Source: Cryobacterium sp. PAMC25264
Lineage (GTDB): Bacteria; Actinomycetota; Actinomycetes; Actinomycetales; Microbacteriaceae
Assembly: GCF_019443325.1 (NCBI RefSeq)
Contig: NZ_CP080383.1
Location: 3,534,001 to 3,598,000 of the forward strand
DNA: 64,000 bases
Reading direction: 5' to 3'
Shown: positions 27,344 to 35,062 of the stretch, piece by piece
Position numbering within the stretch: position 1 is the first letter of the stretch
Layout: the number at the start of each line of letters is the position of its first letter
Notes under the pieces: model-generated
Told to the model about the DNA's origin: nothing
Seen by the model: only the letters and a program-made list of their open reading frames with translations
The model's database searches: none
Program-made: the position numbers and the translations under genes

Positions 27344-28556
27344 TGCTCAACCGTTCCACGATGAGTTGGGCGTCCTCCAGGGACGACGCGCTGATGGTGC
27401 GCTCCACCTGCTGGCGGTCGTACACGCGCAGCTGGTTCAGCTCCAGGTCGGTGTCTTCGAAGACGCTGGAGAGCTTGAGGGGGCCCAGATCCTGCTGGAT
27501 GCCCTGGTAGATGGCGACGGTGCTGCCCTCAACGCCCACGTAGTAGCGGCTCTGCGTCCACTGGTAGCCGAGCAGGGCGGCGCCGGCGATGGCCACGATG
27601 AGCAGCACGATGCCAGCCAGCCAGGTGACCTTGCGGCGGAGCGCCCGGCGGGCGTCTTCCTCGATGAGCTCGGAGAGGTAGTCCTGCGAGTCGGGCTCGA
27701 AGTGGGTCTCGCGCACCGGGTGCAGTCGCAGTGACGGGATGCGCGGGGCGCGGGTGCGTACCGGCTCTTCCCCGAAAGCGAGCGGGGCGGAGGCGGAGCC
27801 AACCACGACGGGGTCGCCCTGGCGTTCACCGCCGTCGCTGATGTCGACGACCACGATCGTGACGTTGTCGGGGGCGCCGCCGTCCAGGCTCTCCTTGACG
27901 AGGCGGTCGGCGACGGCCTGGGCATCCAGCGGGCTCGTGAGGGCGTTTCCGATGCCGGTGTTGGACACCACTCCGCTCAGCCCGTCTGAGCAGATCAGCC
28001 AGCGGTCGCCCGCGCGGGTGGCCAGGATCGACGTGTCGATCTCCGGGGAGGACTCGACGTCGCCGAGCACCCGCATCAGGACCGAGCGGCGCGGGTGCAC
28101 CATGGCCTCGGCCTCGGTGATGCGGCCGCTGTCGACCAGGCGCTGCACGAAGGTGTGGTCGGTGGTGATCTGGGACAGTTCGCCGTCGCGGAACAGGTAG
28201 ATGCGGGAGTCGCCGATGTGCGCGATCGCGACCTGGTCGTCGAGCACCACGAGGGCGCTCACGGTGGTGCCCATGCCGGTGAGTTCAGCGTGCTCGAAGA
28301 CGGTTTCGGCCAACTGGGAGTTCGCCGCGATGAGCGCGGCCTGCAGCGCGAACTCGGCGTCCTGCGCCGAGTGGTAGGCCTTGTCGGCCTCCATGATGCG
28401 CTTGGTGGCGATGGCGGATGCCACGTCGCCGCCCGCGTGTCCGCCCATACCGTCGGCGACGACGAACAGGGTGTGCCCGGCGTAGCCGGAGTCCTGGTTG
28501 TTGGCCCGAATCTTGCCAACGTTGGACACGGCGGCGCTGTGACTAACCGATGCCAT
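27327..28556 (-). CDS. pstP: PP2C-family Ser/Thr phosphatase PstP
   Basis: A 409-residue membrane phosphatase that counteracts PknA/PknB. The cytosolic PPM domain shows metal-binding motifs VADGMGGHAGGD, HIGDSRIYLFRD, LICSDGLSGVV and DNVTIVVVDI. A membrane helix follows at about residue 320 (WLAGIVLLIVAIAGAALLG), then an extracellular tail of about 70 residues. It starts 3 bp after fhaB and overlaps rodA by 17 bp. Confidence 0.95.
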   Translation of the reverse strand: MASVSHSAAVSNVGKIRANNQDSGYAGHTLFVVADGMGGHAGGDVASAIATKRIMEADKAYHSAQDAEFALQAALIAANSQLAETVFEHAELTGMGTTVSALVVLDDQVAIAHIGDSRIYLFRDGELSQITTDHTFVQRLVDSGRITEAEAMVHPRRSVLMRVLGDVESSPEIDTSILATRAGDRWLICSDGLSGVVSNTGIGNALTSPLDAQAVADRLVKESLDGGAPDNVTIVVVDISDGGERQGDPVVVGSASAPLAFGEEPVRTRAPRIPSLRLHPVRETHFEPDSQDYLSELIEEDARRALRRKVTWLAGIVLLIVAIAGAALLGYQWTQSRYYVGVEGSTVAIYQGIQQDLGPLKLSSVFEDTDLELNQLRVYDRQQVERTISASSLEDAQLIVERLSNAPAE

Positions 28557-28559
28557 GCA

Positions 28560-29150
28560 CTACCGCCGAAGCTCGAAGCTGGTCGCGCCGATCTTGACGG
28601 TGGTGTTCAGCGGCACCGAAGTGGGCACCGCCACGCGTTTTCCGTCGAGGAAGGTGCCGTTGGTGGAGTCGAGGTCCTGCACCATCCAGTCGTCGTGCCA
28701 GAGCATCAGGCGCGCGTGGTGGGTGGAGGTGTAGTCGTCACGGATGACGAGACTCGAGTCGCTGGACCGGCCGATGGTGATGGGCTCGGAGCCGAGCGGG
28801 AACTCGGTGCCGGCCTTGGGCCCTGAGGTGATCACCAGGCTGGTCGCGGTCTGGGTGGTCGCCTTGTCCGGCCCGGCGGCGGGCTGGGCCGGCTTGGGCC
28901 GGGAGAGCTGCTCGGTGGGGGCCGACGCGGAAGCGGCGGGTGCCTGCGCGAACGCTCCGGCGGGAACCGGGGCGGGCGGCGGGGTGGCGAAGGGCACCGC
29001 GGCCGCGGCCGGCGTGTCGGTGGAGAGCTTGCGCACCCGTTGGCCGAACAGGTCGCTGCGCAGCGCATAGACGATGCCGAAGATGAACAGCCAGAGCACC
29101 AGCAGGAACGCCAGGCGCAGGACAAGCAGGGTCAGTTCACTGGGATTCAT
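28560..29150 (-). CDS. fhaB: FHA-domain protein FhaB (FipA-like)
   Basis: A 196-residue protein with an N-terminal membrane helix (LVLRLAFLLVLWLFIFGIVY), a Pro/Ala-rich linker and a C-terminal FHA domain (EPITIGRSSDSSLVIRDD, TSTHHARLM, DLDSTNGTFLDG). FHA domains bind phosphothreonine, here probably on PknA/PknB or their substrates, linking signalling to division. It overlaps fhaA by 4 bp and precedes pstP by 3 bp. Confidence 0.93.
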   Translation of the reverse strand: MNPSELTLLVLRLAFLLVLWLFIFGIVYALRSDLFGQRVRKLSTDTPAAAAVPFATPPPAPVPAGAFAQAPAASASAPTEQLSRPKPAQPAAGPDKATTQTATSLVITSGPKAGTEFPLGSEPITIGRSSDSSLVIRDDYTSTHHARLMLWHDDWMVQDLDSTNGTFLDGKRVAVPTSVPLNTTVKIGATSFELRR

Positions 29151-29890
29151 GTGTTCGGCCCCCAGAATCCGCCCATGTCGTGCCGCTGGGTGGCATCGTC
29201 GGTGCGCCGGGGCGCCGGATCGGAGCCGGCCTGGGCGACGACCCGGAAGACGATGCGGGTGCGGCCGATGGTGATCACCGAGTCGGGTTCGAGGATTGCC
29301 TGTTTGACGGGGGCGCCATTCAGCTGAGAGCCATTGGTGGAGCCGAGGTCGCGCACCTGGGCGCGGGCGCCGTCCCAGATGATCTCGACGTGTCGGCGGG
29401 AGGTACCGGTGTCGTCGATGGTGATGTCGGCATCCGACCCGCGGCCGATCACAGTGCGGGACTTGACCAGGGCGTGCCGGTGGCCGTTGATGTCAAGAAC
29501 CGGGGTCCAGGCGACGGTGCCCTTGACGCTGGTGGAATCCACCTGCACCATGCCCTCACTCAGTCCCGGGTCGTTTTCGAAGTCGATCGTCACGGCGCCG
29601 GTGAACTGATACCCCTGCGAGGCGGCGTGCTGTTGCACCAACTGGATGAGTTCGTCGACCAGAGCCGGGCCCAGATCGGTGATGCGGCGGAAATCGGCCT
29701 GGGCCAGTCGCACGGTGAAGCGGTTGGGCGCCAGGATGCGGTCGCGGGCCACGACGGCGGCTTTGGTGTCGAGCTCACGACGCAGCGCTGAGGTGATCTC
29801 CACCGGCTGCACGCCCGACTTGAAGGTCTTGGCGAAGGCACCGTTTACGGCGCGCTCAAGACCTTTCTCAAAGCTATCCAGTATGCCCAC
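29147..29890 (-). CDS. fhaA: FHA-domain protein FhaA (DUF3662 plus FHA)
   Basis: A 247-residue cytosolic protein starting at GTG. Residues 1-125 are a DUF3662-type domain (MGILDSFEKGLERAVNGAF), and the C-terminal FHA domain has VIGRGSDADITI, SRRHVEI and DLGSTNGSQLNGA. FhaA homologues bind phosphorylated cell-wall factors, for example the pseudokinase MviN in mycobacteria. The middle linker is shorter than in mycobacterial FhaA. It is the first gene of the seven-gene operon; the 227-bp gap before the tRNA must hold its promoter. Confidence 0.93.
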   Translation of the reverse strand: MGILDSFEKGLERAVNGAFAKTFKSGVQPVEITSALRRELDTKAAVVARDRILAPNRFTVRLAQADFRRITDLGPALVDELIQLVQQHAASQGYQFTGAVTIDFENDPGLSEGMVQVDSTSVKGTVAWTPVLDINGHRHALVKSRTVIGRGSDADITIDDTGTSRRHVEIIWDGARAQVRDLGSTNGSQLNGAPVKQAILEPDSVITIGRTRIVFRVVAQAGSDPAPRRTDDATQRHDMGGFWGPNT

Positions 29891-30117
29891 AGGTCTCCCG
29901 ATCCGGTCCGTTTGGCTATCAGCATGTTACTTGCCTCACGTGTTAACTCGCCCAACGGGCGGGTCAGGGCACGGGAAGTCATCCTACGGGGGTAGACGGG
30001 CTGAACCACTAATAGGGGGTATTGCGACACCAGTTTGCGCACTGCGCACGGGCCTGCGGGCGCACAAATGTGCCGAATGGTGTTTGAGCCCTCGGGAATG
30101 CTAGGATTTCAAAGTTC

Positions 30118-30201
30118 GCGCGAGTGGCGGAATTGGCAGACGCGCTGGCTTCAGGTGCCAGTATTCGAAAGGATGTGGGGGTTCAAGTCCCCCCTCGCGC
30201 A
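30118..30201 (+). tRNA. tRNA-Leu (anticodon CAG)
   Basis: An 84-nt cloverleaf with acceptor stem GCGCGAG/CTCGCGC, discriminator A and no encoded CCA. The D arm contains TGGCGGAATTGGCAGA, the anticodon stem CTGGC/GCCAG holds the loop TTCAGGT with anticodon CAG at 30152-30154, a long variable arm follows, and the T arm is GGGGGTTCAAGTCCCCC. The class II variable arm and identity elements fit tRNA-Leu. Confidence 0.95.
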
Positions 30202-30242
30202 CACTCGTAAGAAGTGCACGAAGGATGAAAATCCGCGCGAAC

Positions 30243-30274
30243 GGAAAGGCCCCCGGGAAACCGGGGGCCTTTCC
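30243..30274 (+). terminator. Strong intrinsic-type terminator after tRNA-Leu
   Basis: A perfect 14-bp stem, GGAAAGGCCCCCGG with CCGGGGGCCTTTCC, around a GAAA tetraloop. It begins 42 bases after the tRNA. The stem itself supplies a short T run on the 3' side. Confidence 0.9.
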
Positions 30275-30413
30275 TCATGTCCGGGGACGACAACCCGCCG
30301 ATCGACCGGGTCGGCGATTCAGCGCTCACAGCTCTCAGTGGCATCGGCGTTAGTTGTTTTACATGTGTCTTGCGGCTCCTTACGGTGGAGAGACCGTCTC
30401 GAAAGGACCACTT

Positions 30414-31352
30414 GTGAAGACATTCACCATGCCCGGAACCGACATCGTCGCGCCCAACGTGCTGCTCGGCCTGATGCGCATCGCCGACAAGACCGACGAC
30501 GAGGTGCGGGAGCTCGTACGCACAGCTCGGGACTCCGGTATCGATTTCCTCGACCACGCCGACGTGTACGGGAACGAGCTGCACGGCTGTGAGCGCCGGT
30601 TCGCCGAGGCGATGAAGCTGACGCCGTCCCAGCGTGACGAGCTCACCATCCAGACCAAGACCGGGATCGTGGGAGAGAACGGGCCGTATTTCGACTTCTC
30701 CTATGAGCACATCATCGAGTCGGTGCACGGCTCCCTGGCGGCGCTGGACACCGACCACATCGACATCCTGCTTCTGCACCGGCCCGACGCGCTGGTGGAG
30801 CCGGAGGAAGTCGCCCGAGCCTTCGACGAGCTCGAAGCCGCCGGCAAGGTGCGCGCGTTCGGGGTCTCCAACCACACCCCGCGCCAGATCGACCTGCTGC
30901 GGAAGTACGTGCGCCAGCCGATCGTGGCCAACCAGCTGCAGCTCTCGATCACCCACTCGCCGATCATCGCGCAGGGGGTGTCGGCGAATATGGCCGACGA
31001 GGAGCAGTCGGTGACCCTCGACGGCGGCGGGATCCTGGACTACTGCCGGCTGAACGACATCACCGTGCAGGCCTGGTCGCCGTTCCAGGCGGGCTTCTTC
31101 AACGGGGTCTTCCTCGGAAACGAGAAGTACCCGGAGCTCAACGCGGTCATCGACCGCCTCGCCGCCGCCTATGCAGTGCCGCCGATCGCCATCGCCACGG
31201 CGTGGATCACCCGGCACCCCGCCCAGATGCAGGTGGTGCTCGGCACCACCAGCCCCGAGCGGGTCTCGGGCGCCGCGCAGGGCTCCGACCTGCGGCTGAG
31301 CCGGGCCGAGTGGTACGAGCTCTTCCGGGCCGCCGGCAAGATCGTTCCCTAA
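30414..31352 (+). CDS. Aldo/keto reductase
   Basis: A 312-residue NAD(P)H-dependent oxidoreductase of the YdhF-like type. The catalytic tetrad is visible: Asp and Tyr in FLDHADVYGNE, Lys in TIQTKTGIV and His in DILLLHRPDAL. The C-terminal cofactor-binding region includes QVVLGTTSPERV. GTG at 30414 is preferred over upstream codons because GAAAGGA lies seven bases before it. It stands alone after the tRNA terminator; the physiological substrate is unknown. Confidence 0.9.
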   Translation: MKTFTMPGTDIVAPNVLLGLMRIADKTDDEVRELVRTARDSGIDFLDHADVYGNELHGCERRFAEAMKLTPSQRDELTIQTKTGIVGENGPYFDFSYEHIIESVHGSLAALDTDHIDILLLHRPDALVEPEEVARAFDELEAAGKVRAFGVSNHTPRQIDLLRKYVRQPIVANQLQLSITHSPIIAQGVSANMADEEQSVTLDGGGILDYCRLNDITVQAWSPFQAGFFNGVFLGNEKYPELNAVIDRLAAAYAVPPIAIATAWITRHPAQMQVVLGTTSPERVSGAAQGSDLRLSRAEWYELFRAAGKIVP

Positions 31353-31353
31353 G

Positions 31354-31378
31354 CGACTCGGTCTGAGACGTCGAGTCG
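31354..31378. terminator. Small inverted repeat after the aldo/keto reductase gene
   Basis: CGACTCG and CGAGTCG form a seven-pair stem with an 11-base loop directly after the stop codon, between convergent genes. No T run follows, so terminator function is weakly supported. Confidence 0.35.
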
Positions 31379-31401
31379 AGGCGGCCCGGAGGAGTGGGTG
31401 A

Positions 31402-31560
31402 CTACTGCTCGGGACTGCCCGACGCGACGTCTTCTTCGGTTTCGGAGTCGCCGTCGGTCTGCGAACCGTCGGGCAGCGCGTCGAGCCTGGCCTTCTCCGC
31501 CTCGCTGATGTTTGTGGAGCCGTCCGGGGTGTTCTGGTCGTTCGTCTGGTCGGAATTCAT
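31402..31560 (-). CDS. Small acidic hypothetical protein
   Basis: A 52-residue hydrophilic protein (MNSDQTNDQNTPDGSTNIS to VASGSPEQ) rich in Asp, Glu, Ser and Asn, probably disordered. It starts eight bases after the stop of the lipoprotein gene on the same strand, so the two may be co-transcribed. No family recognised. The longer frame upstream overlaps the lipoprotein gene and was not used. Confidence 0.5.
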   Translation of the reverse strand: MNSDQTNDQNTPDGSTNISEAEKARLDALPDGSQTDGDSETEEDVASGSPEQ

Positions 31561-31568
31561 GCCATCAA

Positions 31569-32942
31569 CTATAGGAGAAGACATGGTGCGGTGACCATGA
31601 TCGAGATCCCCTCGGCGGTTCCGCGGATCGACAGGGTGTCCAGGCTGCCATCCGGCACCGACCAGAAGTCCCGGCCCATGGCGCGGTCCGACCGGATGTA
31701 GCCCTCGACCTCCCACTCGGTCGTGATCGCGTCGAAGGCCTCGTCCGCGCTGTCGGCGATCTCGAAGATCGGGATGACGACCGTGCCTTGCACCTGTTGG
31801 TCTTCGCCGGCCTCGCAGGTCTCGGTGGTCACGGATGTCGGGCCGCGGATTCCCGCGGCGTCACCGGCGGCATCCAGCAGGGCAGTCACGAGCGCCCGGT
31901 CGAGCTCGAGCCGGGCTGCTGCGGCGGCCGGGTCAACGGCGGCCGGGGGAACGGCGCCGGGGAGTCCGGTCATCCGGTCGTCGGGCTCGGCCGAGCCGAG
32001 GGGAAGCCCGAGATAGCCGCGGAGGTCCTGGGAGGCGTCGGCACCGCCGGTCGAGGCAGTGAAGGAAGCTCGCGGCAGGCCGTTTGACGGCACGTCAGAC
32101 TCGTTCAGCCCCGTGAGTCGTGCCGCGACAAGGCCACGGGCACTCCGGGTGTCGACAGCGACCCGGAGGGACGGCCGCCAGGCGGAGAATTCCCTCCTCG
32201 TGTCGACGCCGTCGAACGCCACCGATGTCACTCCCGTGGCTGCGGCGAGCTCGCTGAGTACGGGGACCAGCTCGGCGGCCGGCGACCGGGGGTCGAACGT
32301 CAGCGTCGATGATTCGCCGGTGTCGTGCTGGGTGACCAGGGTGACGGCGGACAGGGCACCGCTGCCGAAGCCGGGGATGGCGCGGATCGTCGGCGTCAGA
32401 TCGGTCCAGAGCGCGGGCGATTCCACGGTGACGGACACCGGGTCCCCGTGCTGCGACACCGATACGGAGCTGATGCCGGGCAGGTCGCGCAGCGCCAGGG
32501 CGGCGTCGGCCATCTCCTCGGGTTCAACGCTCGTGAGGACGCCGTTCGGAAGGGGTGAGAACTGCAGGTGCACGTCCGCGGTGCCCGGCTCGCCGGGAAT
32601 CTGCAGGACGGTGGTCAGTGAGACATAGCCGTCCTGACCGTCGGCGGCCACGGATGCGGCGAGGGAACGCGGGTCCAGGCCCGACGCATCGGCTTGCACA
32701 GTGAGGAGGGCAGACCACGCAGCCACCTCGGACAACGGCCCGCCGTCCTTATAGTCACGCACCCTGATATCCGTCGTGACCGAAGCCACTCCCGGCGTGC
32801 TCCGGATCGTCGCTGCGGCGTCGTCAACCACCGCCGTGACCTCCGCAGGCGGGCGCGGAAACCCGGTGCACCCCGCCAAACCCAGTGCCAGCAGCAGGAC
32901 CCCCGCTCCGGCCCACCCTCGAACGAACCCCCGTGTCTGCAT
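31569..32942 (-). CDS. Predicted lipoprotein of unknown function
   Basis: A 457-residue exported protein. The N-terminus [14 protein letters not shown] is followed by a hydrophobic stretch and the lipobox LGLAGC, so it should be lipidated at about Cys 25. The mature part holds repeated alpha/beta units ([34 protein letters not shown]) resembling several copies of a small ferredoxin-like fold. No catalytic motif seen. I chose the start at 32942 since it places the signal peptide at the terminus. It is divergent from luxS. Confidence 0.75.
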   Translation of the reverse strand: MQTRGFVRGWAGAGVLLLALGLAGCTGFPRPPAEVTAVVDDAAATIRSTPGVASVTTDIRVRDYKDGGPLSEVAAWSALLTVQADASGLDPRSLAASVAADGQDGYVSLTTVLQIPGEPGTADVHLQFSPLPNGVLTSVEPEEMADAALALRDLPGISSVSVSQHGDPVSVTVESPALWTDLTPTIRAIPGFGSGALSAVTLVTQHDTGESSTLTFDPRSPAAELVPVLSELAAATGVTSVAFDGVDTRREFSAWRPSLRVAVDTRSARGLVAARLTGLNESDVPSNGLPRASFTASTGGADASQDLRGYLGLPLGSAEPDDRMTGLPGAVPPAAVDPAAAAARLELDRALVTALLDAAGDAAGIRGPTSVTTETCEAGEDQQVQGTVVIPIFEIADSADEAFDAITTEWEVEGYIRSDRAMGRDFWSVPDGSLDTLSIRGTAEGISIMVTAPCLLL

Positions 32943-33074
32943 CCGGCAAGTATCCCGCACATGGCTGACGGCATCCGTCGTGTGGTGACACTCTCGCGGC
33001 CCGTTCACGGCTTGCCTGTTACTGTCGATGGGTCATCCCGAACGGGCCGGCACCACAGTTTTCAGGGAGCACCA

Positions 33075-33542
33075 GTGAACCAGCCTCGTATGAACGTCGA
33101 GTCGTTCAACCTCGACCACCGCACCGTCGCCGCGCCCTACGTGCGCCTGGCCGACACCAAGGTCCTGCCGCAGGGCGACACCATCGTGAAGTACGACGTG
33201 CGCTTCACCCAGCCCAACGTCGCCCACCTGGACATGAAGGCGGTGCACTCGATCGAGCACCTCTTCGCCGAGCACTCCCGCAACCACTCGGCGCGGGTCA
33301 TCGACTTCTCGCCGATGGGCTGCCAGACCGGTTTCTACCTGATTCTGCAGGGGCAGCCGGAGTACGCCGAGGTACTCGAGCTCATCGAGGCCACCATGAC
33401 CGACATCCTCGGCGCCACCGAGGTACCCGCCGCGAACGAGGTGCAGTGCGGGTGGGGCGCGAACCACTCGCTCACCGCGGCGCAGGATGCGGTGACGGTA
33501 TTCCTCGCCGCCCGCGCGGACTGGCCCACCGTCACCGCATGA
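33075..33542 (+). CDS. luxS: S-ribosylhomocysteine lyase LuxS
   Basis: A 155-residue metalloenzyme converting S-ribosylhomocysteine to homocysteine and DPD, the AI-2 precursor. Metal ligands are in [11 protein letters not shown] (two His) and [10 protein letters not shown] (Cys). The catalytic Cys is in [11 protein letters not shown]. It begins at GTG with AGGGAG a few bases upstream. The mtnN gene overlaps its stop, so the two steps of the activated methyl cycle are made together. Confidence 0.96.
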   Translation: MNQPRMNVESFNLDHRTVAAPYVRLADTKVLPQGDTIVKYDVRFTQPNVAHLDMKAVHSIEHLFAEHSRNHSARVIDFSPMGCQTGFYLILQGQPEYAEVLELIEATMTDILGATEVPAANEVQCGWGANHSLTAAQDAVTVFLAARADWPTVTA

Positions 33543-34267
33543 GCATCGACGCGATCATCCTGGTGGCCATGGAGGAGGAGGCGGCCCCGTTCCTCGCCGC
33601 CGCCTCGGCCGCAGCCGACCCCCTGACCATCGGCAACGCCCGCCAGCACAGCCTCACGCTGGCCGGCCGCGAGGTGCTCCTGGTGCAGAGCGGCATCGGC
33701 CTGGTCAACGCGGCCGGCGCGGCGACCGCGGCGATCCTCTTCGCACGCGCCACGGCACCGGCCGCCGCGCCGCTCGTGATCAGCGCGGGCTCGGCCGGCG
33801 GGGTGGCCGTGCACGTGCGGGTAGGCGAGGTCGTCATCGGCAGCGACTACCTCAACAGCGGGGCGGATGCCCGGGCCTTCGGCTACCTGCTCGGCCAGGT
33901 GCCCGGCATGCCCGCCAGCTACCCTGGCACGGCGGCCGCACTCACCGCGGCCGAATCCCCGGTGCAGATGCCCGACGGGTCGGCCGTCGTGGTGCACCGG
34001 GGGACCATGGTCTCCAGCGACACCTTCGTCGGCGGCGACATCGTGGAGCGCATTCGCATCGAGTTCCCCGGGGTGCTGGCCACCGACATGGAATCCGTCG
34101 CGATCGCCCAGACCGCCCACGTGCACGGGGTGCCGTTCCTGGCCGTGCGGGGCATCTCCGACCTGTGCGGGCCCGTGGCCGGCTCCGACTTCCTCACCCA
34201 CGTCGACGACGCGGCCGACCGCTCCGCCGTGGTGGTGCTGGAGATCCTGCGGCGGCTCACGGACTGA
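33539..34267 (+). CDS. mtnN: 5'-methylthioadenosine/S-adenosylhomocysteine nucleosidase
   Basis: A 242-residue nucleoside phosphorylase-fold enzyme that removes adenine from SAH or MTA, giving the LuxS substrate. Motifs: [12 protein letters not shown] at the N-terminus, SAGSAGGV, and the active-site [14 protein letters not shown] with catalytic Asp. The ATG at 33539 overlaps the luxS stop as ATGA, which sets the start; longer upstream frames lie inside luxS. Confidence 0.94.
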   Translation: MSIDAIILVAMEEEAAPFLAAASAAADPLTIGNARQHSLTLAGREVLLVQSGIGLVNAAGAATAAILFARATAPAAAPLVISAGSAGGVAVHVRVGEVVIGSDYLNSGADARAFGYLLGQVPGMPASYPGTAAALTAAESPVQMPDGSAVVVHRGTMVSSDTFVGGDIVERIRIEFPGVLATDMESVAIAQTAHVHGVPFLAVRGISDLCGPVAGSDFLTHVDDAADRSAVVVLEILRRLTD

Positions 34268-34302
34268 CTCCGCCCGGTCGCCTCTGCCGCCCGGCGCCCG
34301 CG

Positions 34303-34369
34303 CAACTGTTGCCGCTCCGGACATCTGCACCCGGTGCGCCGGGTGCAATTGTCCGCAGGGGAGCAGTTG
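34303..34369. repeat. Extragenic palindrome, family A copy 1
   Basis: The outer pair CAACTG/CAGTTG encloses CGGACA/TGTCCG and TGCACCCGG/CCGGGTGCA with a TGCG loop: a near-continuous hairpin between mtnN and the next gene. Four related copies lie at 34899, 40179, 48644 and 49402. Confidence 0.85.
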
Positions 34370-34417
34370 GGCGGGGCGGAGGGCGCCGTGGCGGCGCATC
34401 CGTTCTAGGGTGAGCAC

Positions 34418-34852
34418 ATGGACACTTTGATTGAGATTCTGCACATCGTTGCCGCCGTCTTCATCATCGGACCGATGGCCATCCTGCCGATGACGGGGCT
34501 GCGTGCCCTGCGCGCGCGGGAGGCCGGACAGATCACGGTGCTGGCGAAGTCGGTGAACATCTTCACGCTGCTGTCGTTGGTCGTGGCGCTATTCGGGTTC
34601 GGCGCCCTGGGCATGAGCGACCGGGCTTCCTTCGCCTCGACCTGGATCTGGCTCTCGATCGTGCTCTACGCGCTCGCGCTGGCGATCAACCTGTTCCTGG
34701 TGGTTCCGGCGCTGCGCGCCTCGGCCGAGGAGGTTACGGCAAACCCGTCGGGCACCGCCCGGGTGGCCGGCTACCCGCGCATCGCGGCCGGTTCCGGCAT
34801 CGTGACCCTGCTGCTGGTCGCCGTGACCGTGCTCATGGTCTGGAAGCCGTAG
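34418..34852 (+). CDS. DUF2269-like integral membrane protein
   Basis: A 144-residue protein with four hydrophobic segments (IVAAVFIIGPMAILPMTG; FTLLSLVVALFGFGALG; IVLYALALAINLFLVVP; IVTLLLVAVTVLMVW). The pattern of an early His (EILHIVAAVF) and a conserved first helix is like the DUF2269 family, whose role is unknown. It stands alone between two family A palindromes. Confidence 0.75.
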   Translation: MDTLIEILHIVAAVFIIGPMAILPMTGLRALRAREAGQITVLAKSVNIFTLLSLVVALFGFGALGMSDRASFASTWIWLSIVLYALALAINLFLVVPALRASAEEVTANPSGTARVAGYPRIAAGSGIVTLLLVAVTVLMVWKP

Positions 34853-34898
34853 GCCGACCCCTCGGGCCGCGTCGTGCGTCAGGCGCGCAGGCGGAGCC

Positions 34899-34967
34899 AA
34901 CTGTTGCCGAAGCGGACTTTTGCGCCTGGCGCACTGGACGCAGAAGTCCGCACGGGGACCAGTTTTT
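34899..34967. repeat. Extragenic palindrome, family A copy 2
   Basis: AACTG/CAGTT outside and GCGGACTT/AAGTCCGC (34912-34919 with 34944-34951) inside, with TGCG/CGCA next. A T run follows the outer arm, so this copy could act as a terminator for the DUF2269-like gene. Confidence 0.8.
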
Positions 34968-35062
34968 GCTGGGCGCTGCGGGAGGCGGGGGAACGACGGA
35001 GGGCCGCGCATCCGCCCACTGCTGACGCAGTGGGGAAGGCGCGGCCCTGGCCGGTACGAACG

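Noticed and set aside
25961..27364. A 467-codon open frame antisense to rodA, and similar long frames opposite pbpA and the MFS gene.
   Set aside because: These are high-GC shadow frames with Gln/Asp/Arg-rich low-complexity translations; the opposite strand has clear family motifs.
32943..33074. SAM or SAH riboswitch before luxS.
   Set aside because: The 130-bp leader shows no recognisable aptamer arrangement.
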